DNA of 64,000 bases, from positions 174,434 to 238,433 of the forward strand of contig CAZHLW010000002.1 of the NCBI GenBank assembly GCA_964533375.1, read 5' to 3'. How positions within the stretch are numbered: the stretch's first letter is position 1; each line of letters begins with the position of its first letter. Made by a program: the position numbers and the translations under genes. This stretch comes from CALREJ01 sp964533375. GTDB lineage: Bacteria; Patescibacteriota; Gracilibacteria; Peribacterales; Peribacteraceae. This document shows, one piece after another, positions 50,104 through 57,606 of the stretch. The notes beneath the pieces are model-generated. The model saw nothing but the letters and a program-made list of their open reading frames with translations, ran no database searches and was not told where the DNA came from.

Positions 50104-50130
50104 AGGTAATGAGTTATGGGTTACGGGGCA
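50104..50130 (+). repeat. GTAATGAGTTATGGGTTACG-type repeat arm
   Basis: Single arm of the GGGTTATGAG family, just upstream of the ferredoxin gene. Confidence 0.5.
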
Positions 50131-50165
50131 CGAAGTATAGGGATCTGTACTGGTTTTGGCGATGA

Positions 50166-50193
50166 TTGACGGACGGGAATTTTATCCTAAGAT
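50166..50193 (+). promoter_or_regulatory. Promoter of 47-aa membrane protein gene
   Basis: TTGACG (50166-50171), 16 nt, TAAGAT (50188-50193). The leader is about 65 nt with GGAGG 8 nt before ATG 50266. Confidence 0.6.
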
Positions 50194-50265
50194 GCCACTT
50201 AAGCTACTTGAACAACACCAGTGTGGTGGAGAGGGTGGCGGGCGCTTTTTACGGAGGTAATGATC

Positions 50266-50409
50266 ATGCGCCATGGTGTTAGTAACAATCCCCGTTGGGG
50301 GCGTTACCTGGCGATTGCTGCATTTATACTGATTCTTATCGGTTGTGCAGTTGTGGTCTCTCAGGGCAAATCGGAGCCTCGGGAAATTACGGTTCAGAAT
50401 CAAAGGTAA
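50266..50409 (+). CDS. Small single-span membrane protein
   Basis: The 47-aa product has a polar N-terminus, one hydrophobic helix (GRYLAIAAFILILIGCAVVV) and a short charged tail. GGAGG at the right distance selects ATG 50266 over ATG 50260. With its own promoter, leader and following hairpin (50438-50462) it looks like a genuine small gene. No family recognised. Confidence 0.65.
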   Translation: MRHGVSNNPRWGRYLAIAAFILILIGCAVVVSQGKSEPREITVQNQR

Positions 50410-50437
50410 ATGAAAGGATTGGTGTTTTGTAGCTTCC

Positions 50438-50462
50438 GGGCCGTCTTTCTATAGGACGGCCC
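50438..50462 (+). terminator. Hairpin after small gene, possible terminator
   Basis: GGGCCGTC (50438-50445) pairs with GACGGCCC (50455-50462). No long T-run follows, so termination is uncertain. Confidence 0.45.
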
Positions 50463-50492
50463 AAGCTTCTACAACCAGGCGGAATTTTGCTG

Positions 50493-50498
50493 TACCCT
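50493..50498 (+). promoter_or_regulatory. sufC -10 box (TACCCT)
   Basis: Ends 8 nt before ATG 50507; -35 weak. Confidence 0.4.
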
Positions 50499-50506
50499 AG
50501 GGCCCC

Positions 50507-51337
50507 ATGTCCTCTCTCCTGACTATCACCGATCTCCACGTTTCCGTCGCAAACACGGAGATTGTCCGCGGGCTGAACCTTGAGATGAACGAAGGCGAAG
50601 TCCATGCGATTATGGGTCCGAACGGTTCGGGGAAGTCGACGCTCGTGAATGCGCTGATGGGACATCCTGCCTATGCCATCACAGGTGGATCGGTCACGTT
50701 CCGCGGAGAAGATATTCTGGCGATGGAGCCGCATGAACGTGCGCAGGCCGGACTCTTTCTCGCATTCCAGTATCCGAAGGAAATCAGCGGTGTGAGTCTC
50801 CGTAGTTTTTTGCTCGCAGCTCACAGAGCGCAGGTTGCCGCACATCCGGACATGGTGCGCTTGTCACCATTACAGTTCCAGAAAGTCCTCGCAGCTGAAA
50901 TGGAAAAACTCCACATGAATCCTGCGTTTGCGGACCGCTCCATCAACCAGGGATTTTCCGGAGGGGAAAAGAAGAAGGCGGAAATTCTGCAGATGACTAT
51001 GCTCGCACCGGCTTTGGCTTTGATGGATGAGACAGATAGTGGATTGGATGTCGATGCACTCAAGATTGTAGCCAGTGGCGTAAACCGGTTGCGAGAAGAA
51101 ACAAGACACAAGAAACAAGAAACAAATAATTCTCAATTCTCCATTCTCCATTCTCCATTCAGCGCGCTCATCGTCACGCACTACGCACGCATTCTCGATT
51201 ACATCACACCGGATACCGTGCATGTGATGGTGAAAGGAAAAATTGTGAAGAGCGGGGACGCAGATTTTGCCCGGCAGTTAGAACAGGAAGGATACGCAGC
51301 GTATGGATCGGAGACAGTGATTCCCCTGGATGCGTAA
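50507..51337 (+). CDS. sufC: Fe-S assembly ATPase SufC with in-frame repeat insertion
   Basis: The 276-aa ABC-type ATPase energises the SufBC2D scaffold. Walker A is GPNGSGKST (~37-45), signature FSGGEKKKAE (~148-157), Walker B ALMDETDSGLD (~171-181), and the H-loop is VTHYARILDYI. Between the GVNRLR helix and that H-loop there are about 22 extra residues (EETRHKKQETNNSQFSILHS and two more), encoded by intergenic-type repeat DNA (51094-51162). Family members normally have only a short turn there. The frame stays open and all catalytic motifs are intact, so the protein is probably functional. Confidence 0.93.
   Translation: MSSLLTITDLHVSVANTEIVRGLNLEMNEGEVHAIMGPNGSGKSTLVNALMGHPAYAITGGSVTFRGEDILAMEPHERAQAGLFLAFQYPKEISGVSLRSFLLAAHRAQVAAHPDMVRLSPLQFQKVLAAEMEKLHMNPAFADRSINQGFSGGEKKKAEILQMTMLAPALALMDETDSGLDVDALKIVASGVNRLREETRHKKQETNNSQFSILHSPFSALIVTHYARILDYITPDTVHVMVKGKIVKSGDADFARQLEQEGYAAYGSETVIPLDA
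51094..51162 (+). repeat. Text-like repeat inside sufC
   Basis: AAGAAACAAGACACAAG-type left part followed by triplicate TTCTCCA. It lies in frame within sufC. The left part matches the units at 23604-23716 and 51338-51463. Confidence 0.75.
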
Positions 51338-51463
51338 GATCCAAGAGACAAGACGCAAGAAACAAAGAAATTTGGACAATATATAAGTATTCAAACATCT
51401 TTTGATTTTGTTTTCTTTTCGATCTTTGTTTGTCTCTTGTAACTTGTTTCTTGTATCTTCGTT
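51338..51463. repeat. Inverted AGACAAGACGCAAGAAAC-type repeat unit
   Basis: The left arm follows the sufC stop and the inverted right arm (TTTGTCTCTTG...TTGTTTCTTG) ends about 33 nt before the SIMPL gene. The core is AT-rich. Confidence 0.7.
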
Positions 51464-51496
51464 ATTCAATAGGACTATTTCCTTCCCCATCTTCCT

Positions 51497-52252
51497 ATGG
51501 CCTCTGACCAGACCATCAATATCCGTCCACCCTTGTGGCTTCCTATTCTTGCCGTCGTGATTGGCGGTGTGTTTTATATTGCAGGCAAACACCTGGAAAA
51601 ACAGCCTGTTGAAAATCCTGCCGGCACTATTACCGTCACCGGAGAAGGGAAGAGCTTTGTGACCCCGGACATTGCCAGTATCAGCTTTGGTATGCAGACC
51701 GGACAGCAGAAGACTGCGGCTGTCGCGATGCAGAAACTGAGTGAGAACATGACGAAAATTTACGAGGCACTGCAGGATGCAGGCATCGACAAGAAAGATA
51801 TCGCAACGGAAAACTTCTGGCTGAACCCTGTCTATAACTGGCAGACCGGTACGCAGATTCTGCAGGGCTACGAAGCAAACCAGAGCCTGCGCGTGAAGGT
51901 CCGGAATTTGGACAAGATCAGCGATGTGGTGAGTGTTGCTACCGCAGCCGGAGCGAACCAGGCGGGGAGTGTGAACTTTACCGTGGATGATCCGGAAGCC
52001 AAGCGTGCCGAGGCCCGCAAGGAAGCGATCGACCAGGCGAAGGAGAAAGCACAGATACTGGCACAGCAGCTGGGCGTCCGTTTGGGAGAATTGAAGGGCT
52101 TTGCAGAAGGATATAACGGCGGGACCCCCGTACCCTATGCAACCATGATGCGCAGCGAGGGGATGGGCGGCGGTGCAGATGCCAGTTTGCCGCTTCCGTC
52201 CGGAGAACAGGAAATGAGCACCACTGTCACACTGACGTACGAAATCGAGTAA
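51497..52252 (+). CDS. SIMPL (DUF541) domain protein
   Basis: The 251-aa product has one membrane helix (~11-30) and an extracytoplasmic SIMPL domain: ITVTGEGKSFVTPDIASISF (~46-65), DAGIDKKDIATENFWLNPVY (~92-111), then YEANQSLRVKVRNLDKISDV and EARKEAIDQAKEKAQILAQQ. SIMPL proteins form oligomeric shells in the envelope; their role is poorly defined. It is followed by a strong terminator. Confidence 0.9.
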   Translation: MASDQTINIRPPLWLPILAVVIGGVFYIAGKHLEKQPVENPAGTITVTGEGKSFVTPDIASISFGMQTGQQKTAAVAMQKLSENMTKIYEALQDAGIDKKDIATENFWLNPVYNWQTGTQILQGYEANQSLRVKVRNLDKISDVVSVATAAGANQAGSVNFTVDDPEAKRAEARKEAIDQAKEKAQILAQQLGVRLGELKGFAEGYNGGTPVPYATMMRSEGMGGGADASLPLPSGEQEMSTTVTLTYEIE

Positions 52253-52274
52253 AATCGTCGTGATTTTTCAGGGA

Positions 52275-52302
52275 AATGGCCGCCAGCGTGCGGCCATTTT
52301 TT
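52275..52302 (+). terminator. Rho-independent terminator
   Basis: AATGGCCGC and GCGGCCATT pair around a 6-nt loop, followed by a T-run. Confidence 0.85.
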
Positions 52303-52451
52303 GATGGAGAAAAAGGCAATGGCCTCCGTTTCACTCCATTTCAAAAGTTGCTCTTAGAGCCTTGATATCTGCCTTTCAATCTGGTACATCAAGGCCGTCC
52401 CGGGCCTCCACAGGCAACCGGTTTTTTGCTATTTCATTTCGTTCAGAACAT

Positions 52452-53705
52452 ATGGGTCTCAATAGTACCAATCTCATTCTCCCGGATACCATCGACACAG
52501 ACATTGTCCGGCCGGAAAACGTGACGCGGCGCACATTCCTCGGACGCCTGGGGAGTTATGCTGCAGCGGCAGGATTGGCGATGAAAGGGATTGCTTCTGC
52601 AGACGATCATCATACTCAGGATGGTCTGGCAAAACTGCGCAGAGAATCCTGGGAAAGTCAGAATGAAATATATGAACAAATTGCAAGGCTCGGTATGCAG
52701 AAATTTTATGATGGTCTGTCTGAGCAAGACAAAGTGACGGTCTTCTTTACGCCCGAAGAAGTGGAAGCAGGACACGGTCGCTGCGCATGTTGTTCTGATG
52801 AAGGAAACCGTCGTTACCGCCTGAAAGATGAAACACATGACATGATGCTCATCCGCACGCCGGGTTCGGGTATTTTGCTTGCGCTTGATACAGAGGATAA
52901 AGATCCATTTGCCCCTGCATTCCTCCAGTCCACAGCACAAGACGCACTCAATGCACAAGTGACAGTCTTTACCGGACATAAGGGATGTGGTGCGGCAAAA
53001 GCGGTTTTCAATACCCATATCAAATACTTGCGTGAAAAAGGACGGGTGGCAGAGGCGGAAAAACTGGAGCAGGAAGGATCGGATGCGTTTGCAAAGCGTT
53101 GGGCTGATGCAGTTGCCGATATGATGCGCAGACTCGCAACGCCGGAATCTGCACCACACATTCAGTCAGATTTCATCACCAAGCTTGATCGCCCTGCGGA
53201 GATCCACGTTGCCCGCAGTATTTATCTGACGGAAGAAGACAGATTCAATGCCGCAAATACGGCCCTGCCACAGGGATTTGTAGAACATGTGGACCCCAAT
53301 AAGCTGACTGTGACTCTGTCACATGCAGATATCCTCCGCAGCATTGCGTTTGATAAAGAGCATGGCTTCGGTCAGGAATTTACAGACAAGAAGTCCGAGC
53401 GCTTCTTCATGATCAGCATTGCGCACACCCAAGAGGAACTCAGGATGCTCATGCTTCGTTCCTATCAGGCGCGAGACGAAATGCCCAAGGTCGATCGTGA
53501 CCGCGTTCAGATTGAAGGTTTTGTACCGAATCTTTCCAGCCCACAGTCCGTACAACAGAGCCAGCGATCCAAGATACAGAATCTCTGCAAGAGCATTGGT
53601 GCATTTGTTTTGCTTTGGACAGAGGCCATTATGGAATTCATTGAAGTCGAAATCTTTGCCGAAGAAGCCCTCGCAGTCGGATTGGAAATTCTGGCGTTTG
53701 CGTAA
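52452..53705 (+). CDS. Tat-exported carbonic-anhydrase-like protein
   Basis: ATG 52452 gives 417 aa with a twin-arginine signal (TRRTFLGRLGSYAAAAGLA; Arg26-Arg27) ending near residue 50. Residues ~95-185 follow the beta-carbonic anhydrase plan. CCSDEG (Cys114, Asp116) stands for CSDSR. DMMLIRTPGSG matches the usual DLFVVRNAGN segment. GHKGCGAAKAVF (His176, Cys179) matches HxxC. Spacing between the ligands (62 residues) is close to the family's. The rest (~190-417) is an unrelated extension. Zinc binding is plausible; hydratase activity is unproven because the Asp-Arg dyad is altered. Confidence 0.6.
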   Translation: MGLNSTNLILPDTIDTDIVRPENVTRRTFLGRLGSYAAAAGLAMKGIASADDHHTQDGLAKLRRESWESQNEIYEQIARLGMQKFYDGLSEQDKVTVFFTPEEVEAGHGRCACCSDEGNRRYRLKDETHDMMLIRTPGSGILLALDTEDKDPFAPAFLQSTAQDALNAQVTVFTGHKGCGAAKAVFNTHIKYLREKGRVAEAEKLEQEGSDAFAKRWADAVADMMRRLATPESAPHIQSDFITKLDRPAEIHVARSIYLTEEDRFNAANTALPQGFVEHVDPNKLTVTLSHADILRSIAFDKEHGFGQEFTDKKSERFFMISIAHTQEELRMLMLRSYQARDEMPKVDRDRVQIEGFVPNLSSPQSVQQSQRSKIQNLCKSIGAFVLLWTEAIMEFIEVEIFAEEALAVGLEILAFA

Positions 53706-53800
53706 AAGATTTCTTGGATAAAACATCGCATTCTAAAACCGACCCTCGAATCTCGTGATCCGGGGGTCGTTGTTCCTTCCTTGGAACAAGTCGTCGTCGG

Positions 53801-53923
53801 CTAGATACCGAACGAGCATGGGCTCCCTATGCTTCCAGTGCACACCATCTTGGCGGCGCCGAGCAAGAATACTGCAGCAAAGCACGCATACGGAACGGCA
53901 TCATTGATCCACTGTCGCAACAT
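53801..53923 (-). CDS. Small single-span membrane protein
   Basis: The 40-aa product has one hydrophobic helix (YACFAAVFLLGAAKMVC). AGGAGA lies 8 nt before ATG 53923, which matches the variant anti-SD of the 16S gene in this window. A promoter (54003-54031) and a structured leader precede it. Its size and set-up parallel the small genes at 21877 and 50266. No family recognised. Confidence 0.5.
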   Translation of the reverse strand: MLRQWINDAVPYACFAAVFLLGAAKMVCTGSIGSPCSFGI

Positions 53924-53951
53924 GACTGGTTCTCCTGAAGAAACAAGTGCC

Positions 53952-53997
53952 ATCTATCGTCGCGTGACCGGTTGGTCACAATCCTTGACAGATGGTA
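53952..53997 (-). promoter_or_regulatory. Leader hairpin of small membrane protein gene
   Basis: Outer stem CCATCT/AGATGG and inner stem GTGACC/GGTCAC with a GGTT loop. Confidence 0.45.
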
Positions 53998-54002
53998 CTT
54001 TT

Positions 54003-54031
54003 AGTATATCAAAATCCGCTATTTTTGACCA
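54003..54031 (-). promoter_or_regulatory. Promoter of small membrane protein gene
   Basis: TGGTCA (54026-54031), 17 nt, TATACT (54003-54008) on the minus strand. Confidence 0.5.
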
Positions 54032-54075
54032 GTGAATTTTGAGGAGAAATTACTCTAAAAATGTCGGGTGGACCC

Positions 54076-54104
54076 TTGTTTATTTTCTCTTAATTGGTTA
54101 TTAT
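54076..54104 (+). promoter_or_regulatory. Promoter of sRNA candidate
   Basis: TTGTTT (54076-54081), 17 nt, TATTAT (54099-54104). Confidence 0.5.
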
Positions 54105-54111
54105 GGGTCAT

Positions 54112-54172
54112 TTTAAAGACCTTCTCTAAAAGGAGGGTGAACGAAAAACCAGTCATCAGAAGGTCATTTTTT
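54112..54172 (+). ncRNA. Candidate small RNA of about 60 nt
   Basis: Predicted start near 54111. GACCTTCT (54118-54125) pairs with AGAAGGTC (54158-54165), then six T. The 32-nt loop contains AAAGGAGGGTGAACG, a purine-rich stretch that could pair with an anti-SD. No coding frame. It may be a free sRNA or an attenuated leader. Confidence 0.5.
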
Positions 54173-54193
54173 CGTGCCTTTTTGCCTCTTTTG

Positions 54194-54252
54194 AACAGGC
54201 CTCTTTTTGGTGGACGATTGTCTTTATAAAAGTCTCAAAAAAGAGGCCTGTT
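54194..54252. repeat. Perfect 15-bp inverted repeat with 29-nt loop
   Basis: AACAGGCCTCTTTTT (54194-54208) and its exact complement (54238-54252). As RNA in either direction it ends in an A/T-rich stem, so it may act as a bidirectional terminator. Confidence 0.6.
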
Positions 54253-54320
54253 AAGCAAAATTAGCAATCCGTATAACAAACTTTTCACTACTCCGATCAT
54301 CTACTGAGAAAAATTTCTGC

Positions 54321-54326
54321 TACAGT
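54321..54326 (+). promoter_or_regulatory. Extended -10 box (TACAGT)
   Basis: TTCTGC-TACAGT, 7 nt before ATG 54334. Confidence 0.5.
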
Positions 54327-54333
54327 ATCCGCT

Positions 54334-54990
54334 ATGCAGTTTTCACGCTCTCCATACGCGGCCGGTTGCATCTCACTCGCAGTTTTTATGAGCGCCTGCT
54401 CATCCGATGCGTACCTGGATGAACCCATCGTCCCGGACAACGAGCCCGATGTGGCCACCACGGAGCCCTTCACCTACGGTTCGGATTGTCCGCCCATGAA
54501 TACCGATCCTGCCGACACACAAGCGGTCTACGAGAATACGGAAATGGGCATCAGATTTTCCATTCCCTACAACGAAAAATGGGGATCGCCCGCGGAACAT
54601 TTCCCGCCGTACACCGCCCATCAGCCCGATGAATCTTTCCCGTACGGCTACGTTGTTTTCGGTCCGCCCATCGCAAATTTCGGCCCCAATCCCACCCTCT
54701 GCAATCCCGGCCGCTCCTACGAACTCACCTTCTTCCCCGCCCGCACATCCGCCCAGGCGGTCCGCACGATTGAGGGCCGCGGCAACGAAGTGGTCCCGAA
54801 CACCACCGTCCGCACCATCAACGGCCTCACCGTTGTGCAATACACCGATGCCGGCTTGTGTTCGTATCCGACCATGGAAGTGATTGGCACAGAGTTTAAC
54901 TACAGCTTCACGACAGGGTGTGGAACGGATACTGAAGGGGAGTGGAAGTATCTGGAGGAGATCGTAAAAAGTGTGGAATTGACAAAATAG
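54334..54990 (+). CDS. Putative lipoprotein, unknown
   Basis: The 218-aa product has a lipoprotein signal (GCISLAVFMSAC, lipobox MSAC at ~19-22). A Pro/Asp-rich spacer follows, then a beta-rich domain (~70-215) with FSIPYNEKWGSP and Cys pairs (CNPGRSY, GLCSYP, TGCGTD). No family recognised; probably surface-anchored. It is GC-richer than the unknown genes that follow. Confidence 0.7.
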   Translation: MQFSRSPYAAGCISLAVFMSACSSDAYLDEPIVPDNEPDVATTEPFTYGSDCPPMNTDPADTQAVYENTEMGIRFSIPYNEKWGSPAEHFPPYTAHQPDESFPYGYVVFGPPIANFGPNPTLCNPGRSYELTFFPARTSAQAVRTIEGRGNEVVPNTTVRTINGLTVVQYTDAGLCSYPTMEVIGTEFNYSFTTGCGTDTEGEWKYLEEIVKSVELTK

Positions 54991-54999
54991 CGAAAGTGA

Positions 55000-55027
55000 T
55001 TGACGGCGGCAAAAACAATCCTAGAAT
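55000..55027 (+). promoter_or_regulatory. Promoter of 156-aa protein gene
   Basis: TTGACG (55000-55005), 16 nt, TAGAAT (55022-55027), 11 nt to ATG 55039. Confidence 0.65.
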
Positions 55028-55038
55028 GCCGCGGACGT

Positions 55039-55509
55039 ATGAAATATACCTATCTCGAAACCATCGATAGAAATACGTGTAAAAGTGAAGTAAATATAAA
55101 ACCCTTTGAACCTGAGGAGGGAATGGATGGGATAACAGAACCCAACAAAAGACTGCTTTTTGTGCATGCATTTTCTCCGCGTGCACAGGAAATTCTGGTA
55201 GATGAATTGGAATATGACTGTGCTGATATGCGTATTATTCAGGCTTTACGCACTATCGAATCCATCTTCCGTGCGGAAGGGAAGCTGATTATGTCGGAAA
55301 GAAGCCAGGATAGTCTCAGCATGCATTTGCTTTTCGGGACTCGCATGCAAAATGAGCGCCCATTTATTCTGGATGCCTGTGAAGGGGAAGAAGATGATAC
55401 GGAAATTTCCTGCAGCATTGCAGATATTCAAGACATTATAAACTACGCGATACGTCAGGGGATGCAGGAGTATCTGGATGAGATGAAGGGGGCGGCGGAG
55501 GGGAATTAA
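55039..55509 (+). CDS. Unknown 156-aa acidic protein
   Basis: ATG 55039 is set by the promoter; an apparent earlier frame start coincides with the -35 box. The protein is acidic, with no signal or membrane segment. It combines a beta-like N-terminus (RLLFVHAFSPRAQEILVDEL) and a helical C-terminus (IADIQDIINYAIRQGMQEYL). No family recognised. Confidence 0.65.
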   Translation: MKYTYLETIDRNTCKSEVNIKPFEPEEGMDGITEPNKRLLFVHAFSPRAQEILVDELEYDCADMRIIQALRTIESIFRAEGKLIMSERSQDSLSMHLLFGTRMQNERPFILDACEGEEDDTEISCSIADIQDIINYAIRQGMQEYLDEMKGAAEGN

Positions 55510-55553
55510 TCGAAGATGATTGGTCAGATAACAGACGATCAAAGCTGAGCATT

Positions 55554-56072
55554 TCAGTTACCGGCGGCCTGCTCTTTTAGTGCTTGTTGCAAATACAATG
55601 CCAGGTGCGTGTGTATTTTTTTTAAGGTGACATGTTCATCGCCAAGAGCTGATCGAAGTAACCAATACAGGGCATCTTGCATACGTGTGTAACGGATGCG
55701 GACATCGATTTCAGGATCGTCCAACATATTTTCAAAGGCGCTGTTCAGATGCATGCTTCGGGGGCAAATCAGTTGTCTCCACTGTTCTATGAGGCCAGAA
55801 ATAGTCGGATGTGGTTTCGTGATAAGAGAGATCTCCTTCGCAAGAATATCGTAATATTGTACTATTGTTGCAGATACATCAGCCTTGTCCGCTTCTTTTC
55901 CTGCCTGGAGTGTATGCCAGACTTCATGCATTTTAAGTTGTACTAGTCGATTGGAAAGCTGCTCAGCACGTAGCAAATAGTCTTGCAAATCATCATCAGT
56001 GATCTCTTCGCGTCTGTTTGGAGGCTGCGAAGGATCATCATCATTCTGCGGAAATGGCTCTATTTCTGCCAT
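55554..56072 (-). CDS. Unknown 172-aa helical protein
   Basis: ATG 56072 is chosen because upstream codons in this frame run antisense into sufB, and because TATAGT lies 9 nt before it. The protein is all-helical and charged (LLRAEQLSNRLVQLKMHEVW; DALYWLLRSALGDEHVTLKK) with no signal peptide. It is divergent from sufB, 48 bp apart. No family recognised. Confidence 0.65.
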   Translation of the reverse strand: MAEIEPFPQNDDDPSQPPNRREEITDDDLQDYLLRAEQLSNRLVQLKMHEVWHTLQAGKEADKADVSATIVQYYDILAKEISLITKPHPTISGLIEQWRQLICPRSMHLNSAFENMLDDPEIDVRIRYTRMQDALYWLLRSALGDEHVTLKKIHTHLALYLQQALKEQAAGN

Positions 56073-56081
56073 AAGGGGAGG

Positions 56082-56112
56082 ACTATACTCTCCACTCCAC
56101 CATTCAGTGCAA
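56082..56112 (-). promoter_or_regulatory. Promoter of 172-aa protein gene
   Basis: TTGCAC (56107-56112), 19 nt, TATAGT (56082-56087), 9 nt to ATG 56072. An overlapping TATACT on the plus strand (56084-56089) could serve sufB. Confidence 0.5.
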
Positions 56113-56120
56113 GAGCATTT

Positions 56121-57563
56121 ATGACCCGTATCAAAGGTACCCCGGCGGCTGCCAAAAAATCCGAAGATCCCAGTATTTTCGGTCACCTCAATCGCGATAT
56201 TTTCGACACCCCCAACCAGTCGGCCTACGCCGAAGGTTTGCAGAAAGGAGTCAACGAAGCGCTGGTCCGCAAAATCAGCGCGGATAAAAACGAGCCTGCA
56301 TGGATGCTGGAGCACCGCCTTGCATCGCTGAAAATCTTTAAAGAGAAACCGATGCCGATGTGGGGTGCGGATCTTTCGACGTTGGATCTCGACAACATCA
56401 TCTATTACGCATCGGCTGGAACAGAGGAAACGAATGACTGGGGTGAAGTGCCGGAAGATATCCGCCGTGTGTACGATCGCCTGGGAATTCCGGAGGCGGA
56501 GCGAAAGATGCTTGCGGGAGTCGGTGCGCAGTACGAAAGCGAGATGGTGTATCACAATCTGAAAAAAGAATGGGAAGATCTCGGTGTTATTTTCCTGGAT
56601 ATGGATGACGCACTGCAGCAGCATCCTGATTTAGTGCAGCAATATTTCATGAAATGCGTGCCGAATACGGACCACAAATTTGCAGCCCTCCATGGAGCGG
56701 TGTGGAGCGGGGGAACGTTTCTGTATGTGCCGAAAGATGTAAAGATTCGAGAGCCGCTACAAGCCTACTTCCGCATGAACGCAAAGAACATGGGACAGTT
56801 TGAACACACACTCATCATTGTGGAAGAAGGCGCCGATGCGCACTACATTGAGGGTTGCTCTGCACCAAAGTACGGCAGTCAGGGATTGCATGCAGGGCTC
56901 GTCGAGATTTTTGTGAAGGACAACGCGAAGTGCCGTTACAGCTCGGTCGAAAACTGGAGTCGTGATACCTACAACCTGAATACCAAGCGCGCGATTGTGC
57001 AGAAGGATGCGATTATGGAATGGATCGGCGGGAATATGGGGTCGGGCGTCACGATGCTTTATCCGTGTTCAGTGCTCGTTGGTGAAGGCGCGCGCTGCGA
57101 CCATATGGCGATTGCGTTTGCGAATAAGGGGCAATGGCAAGATACGGGAGCGAAAGTTTTCCATCTGGCACCGCATACATCATCAAAAGTCACCTCAAAA
57201 AGCATCAGCAAAGACGGTGGAGTAGCTGTGTACCGCGGGCAGCTCAAAATTGCCCCGCACGCGCACGATTGCACGGCCAACGTGGAATGCGATGCCTTAC
57301 TGCTGGACGAGATCAGCAGGACCGATACCGTGCCCGATATTCAGGTCCGCAATAACGACGTGACGATTGCGCACGAGGCAACAGTCGGTCGCTTGTCGGA
57401 GGAGGATATCTTCTATCTCACGTCCCGAGGAATCGCTGAGGAAGAGGCGCGGGCGATGATTGTGAACGGCTTCATTGAGCCGATTGTCAGGCAGCTTCCA
57501 CTGGAATATGCGGTGGAGATGAACCGTTTGATTGAGTTGGAGATGGAGGGCTCAGTAGGGTAA
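56121..57563 (+). CDS. sufB: Fe-S cluster assembly scaffold SufB
   Basis: ATG 56121 gives 480 aa, the usual SufB length; the longer frame is antisense to the divergent gene. Family segments: VRKISADKNEPAWMLEHRL (~51-69), EWEDLGVIFLDMDDALQQHP (~150), AYFRMNAKNMGQFEHTLIIV (~214-233), and the beta-helix core with CRYSSVENWSRDTYNLNTKR. The C-terminal SRTDTVPDIQ and LTSRGIAEEEARAMIVNGF are shared with SufD. It assembles Fe-S clusters with SufC and SufD, which are encoded 5-6 kb away on either side. Confidence 0.95.
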   Translation: MTRIKGTPAAAKKSEDPSIFGHLNRDIFDTPNQSAYAEGLQKGVNEALVRKISADKNEPAWMLEHRLASLKIFKEKPMPMWGADLSTLDLDNIIYYASAGTEETNDWGEVPEDIRRVYDRLGIPEAERKMLAGVGAQYESEMVYHNLKKEWEDLGVIFLDMDDALQQHPDLVQQYFMKCVPNTDHKFAALHGAVWSGGTFLYVPKDVKIREPLQAYFRMNAKNMGQFEHTLIIVEEGADAHYIEGCSAPKYGSQGLHAGLVEIFVKDNAKCRYSSVENWSRDTYNLNTKRAIVQKDAIMEWIGGNMGSGVTMLYPCSVLVGEGARCDHMAIAFANKGQWQDTGAKVFHLAPHTSSKVTSKSISKDGGVAVYRGQLKIAPHAHDCTANVECDALLLDEISRTDTVPDIQVRNNDVTIAHEATVGRLSEEDIFYLTSRGIAEEEARAMIVNGFIEPIVRQLPLEYAVEMNRLIELEMEGSVG

Positions 57564-57572
57564 TGCAATATA

Positions 57573-57600
57573 TTGACACCATAAATATATATTCTATAGT
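57573..57600 (+). promoter_or_regulatory. Leaderless promoter
   Basis: TTGACA (57573-57578), 16 nt, TATAGT (57595-57600), 6 nt to ATG 57607. Confidence 0.75.
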
Positions 57601-57606
57601 TTTATT

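Noticed and set aside
53829..54035. 68-codon plus-strand frame in the 53.7-54.3 kb gap
   Set aside because: No promoter or ribosome site and mixed composition; the minus-strand 40-aa frame has promoter, leader and AGGAGA.
55983..56120. N-terminal extension of SufB
   Set aside because: It runs antisense into the divergent 172-aa gene and across its promoter; SufB of usual length starts at 56121.
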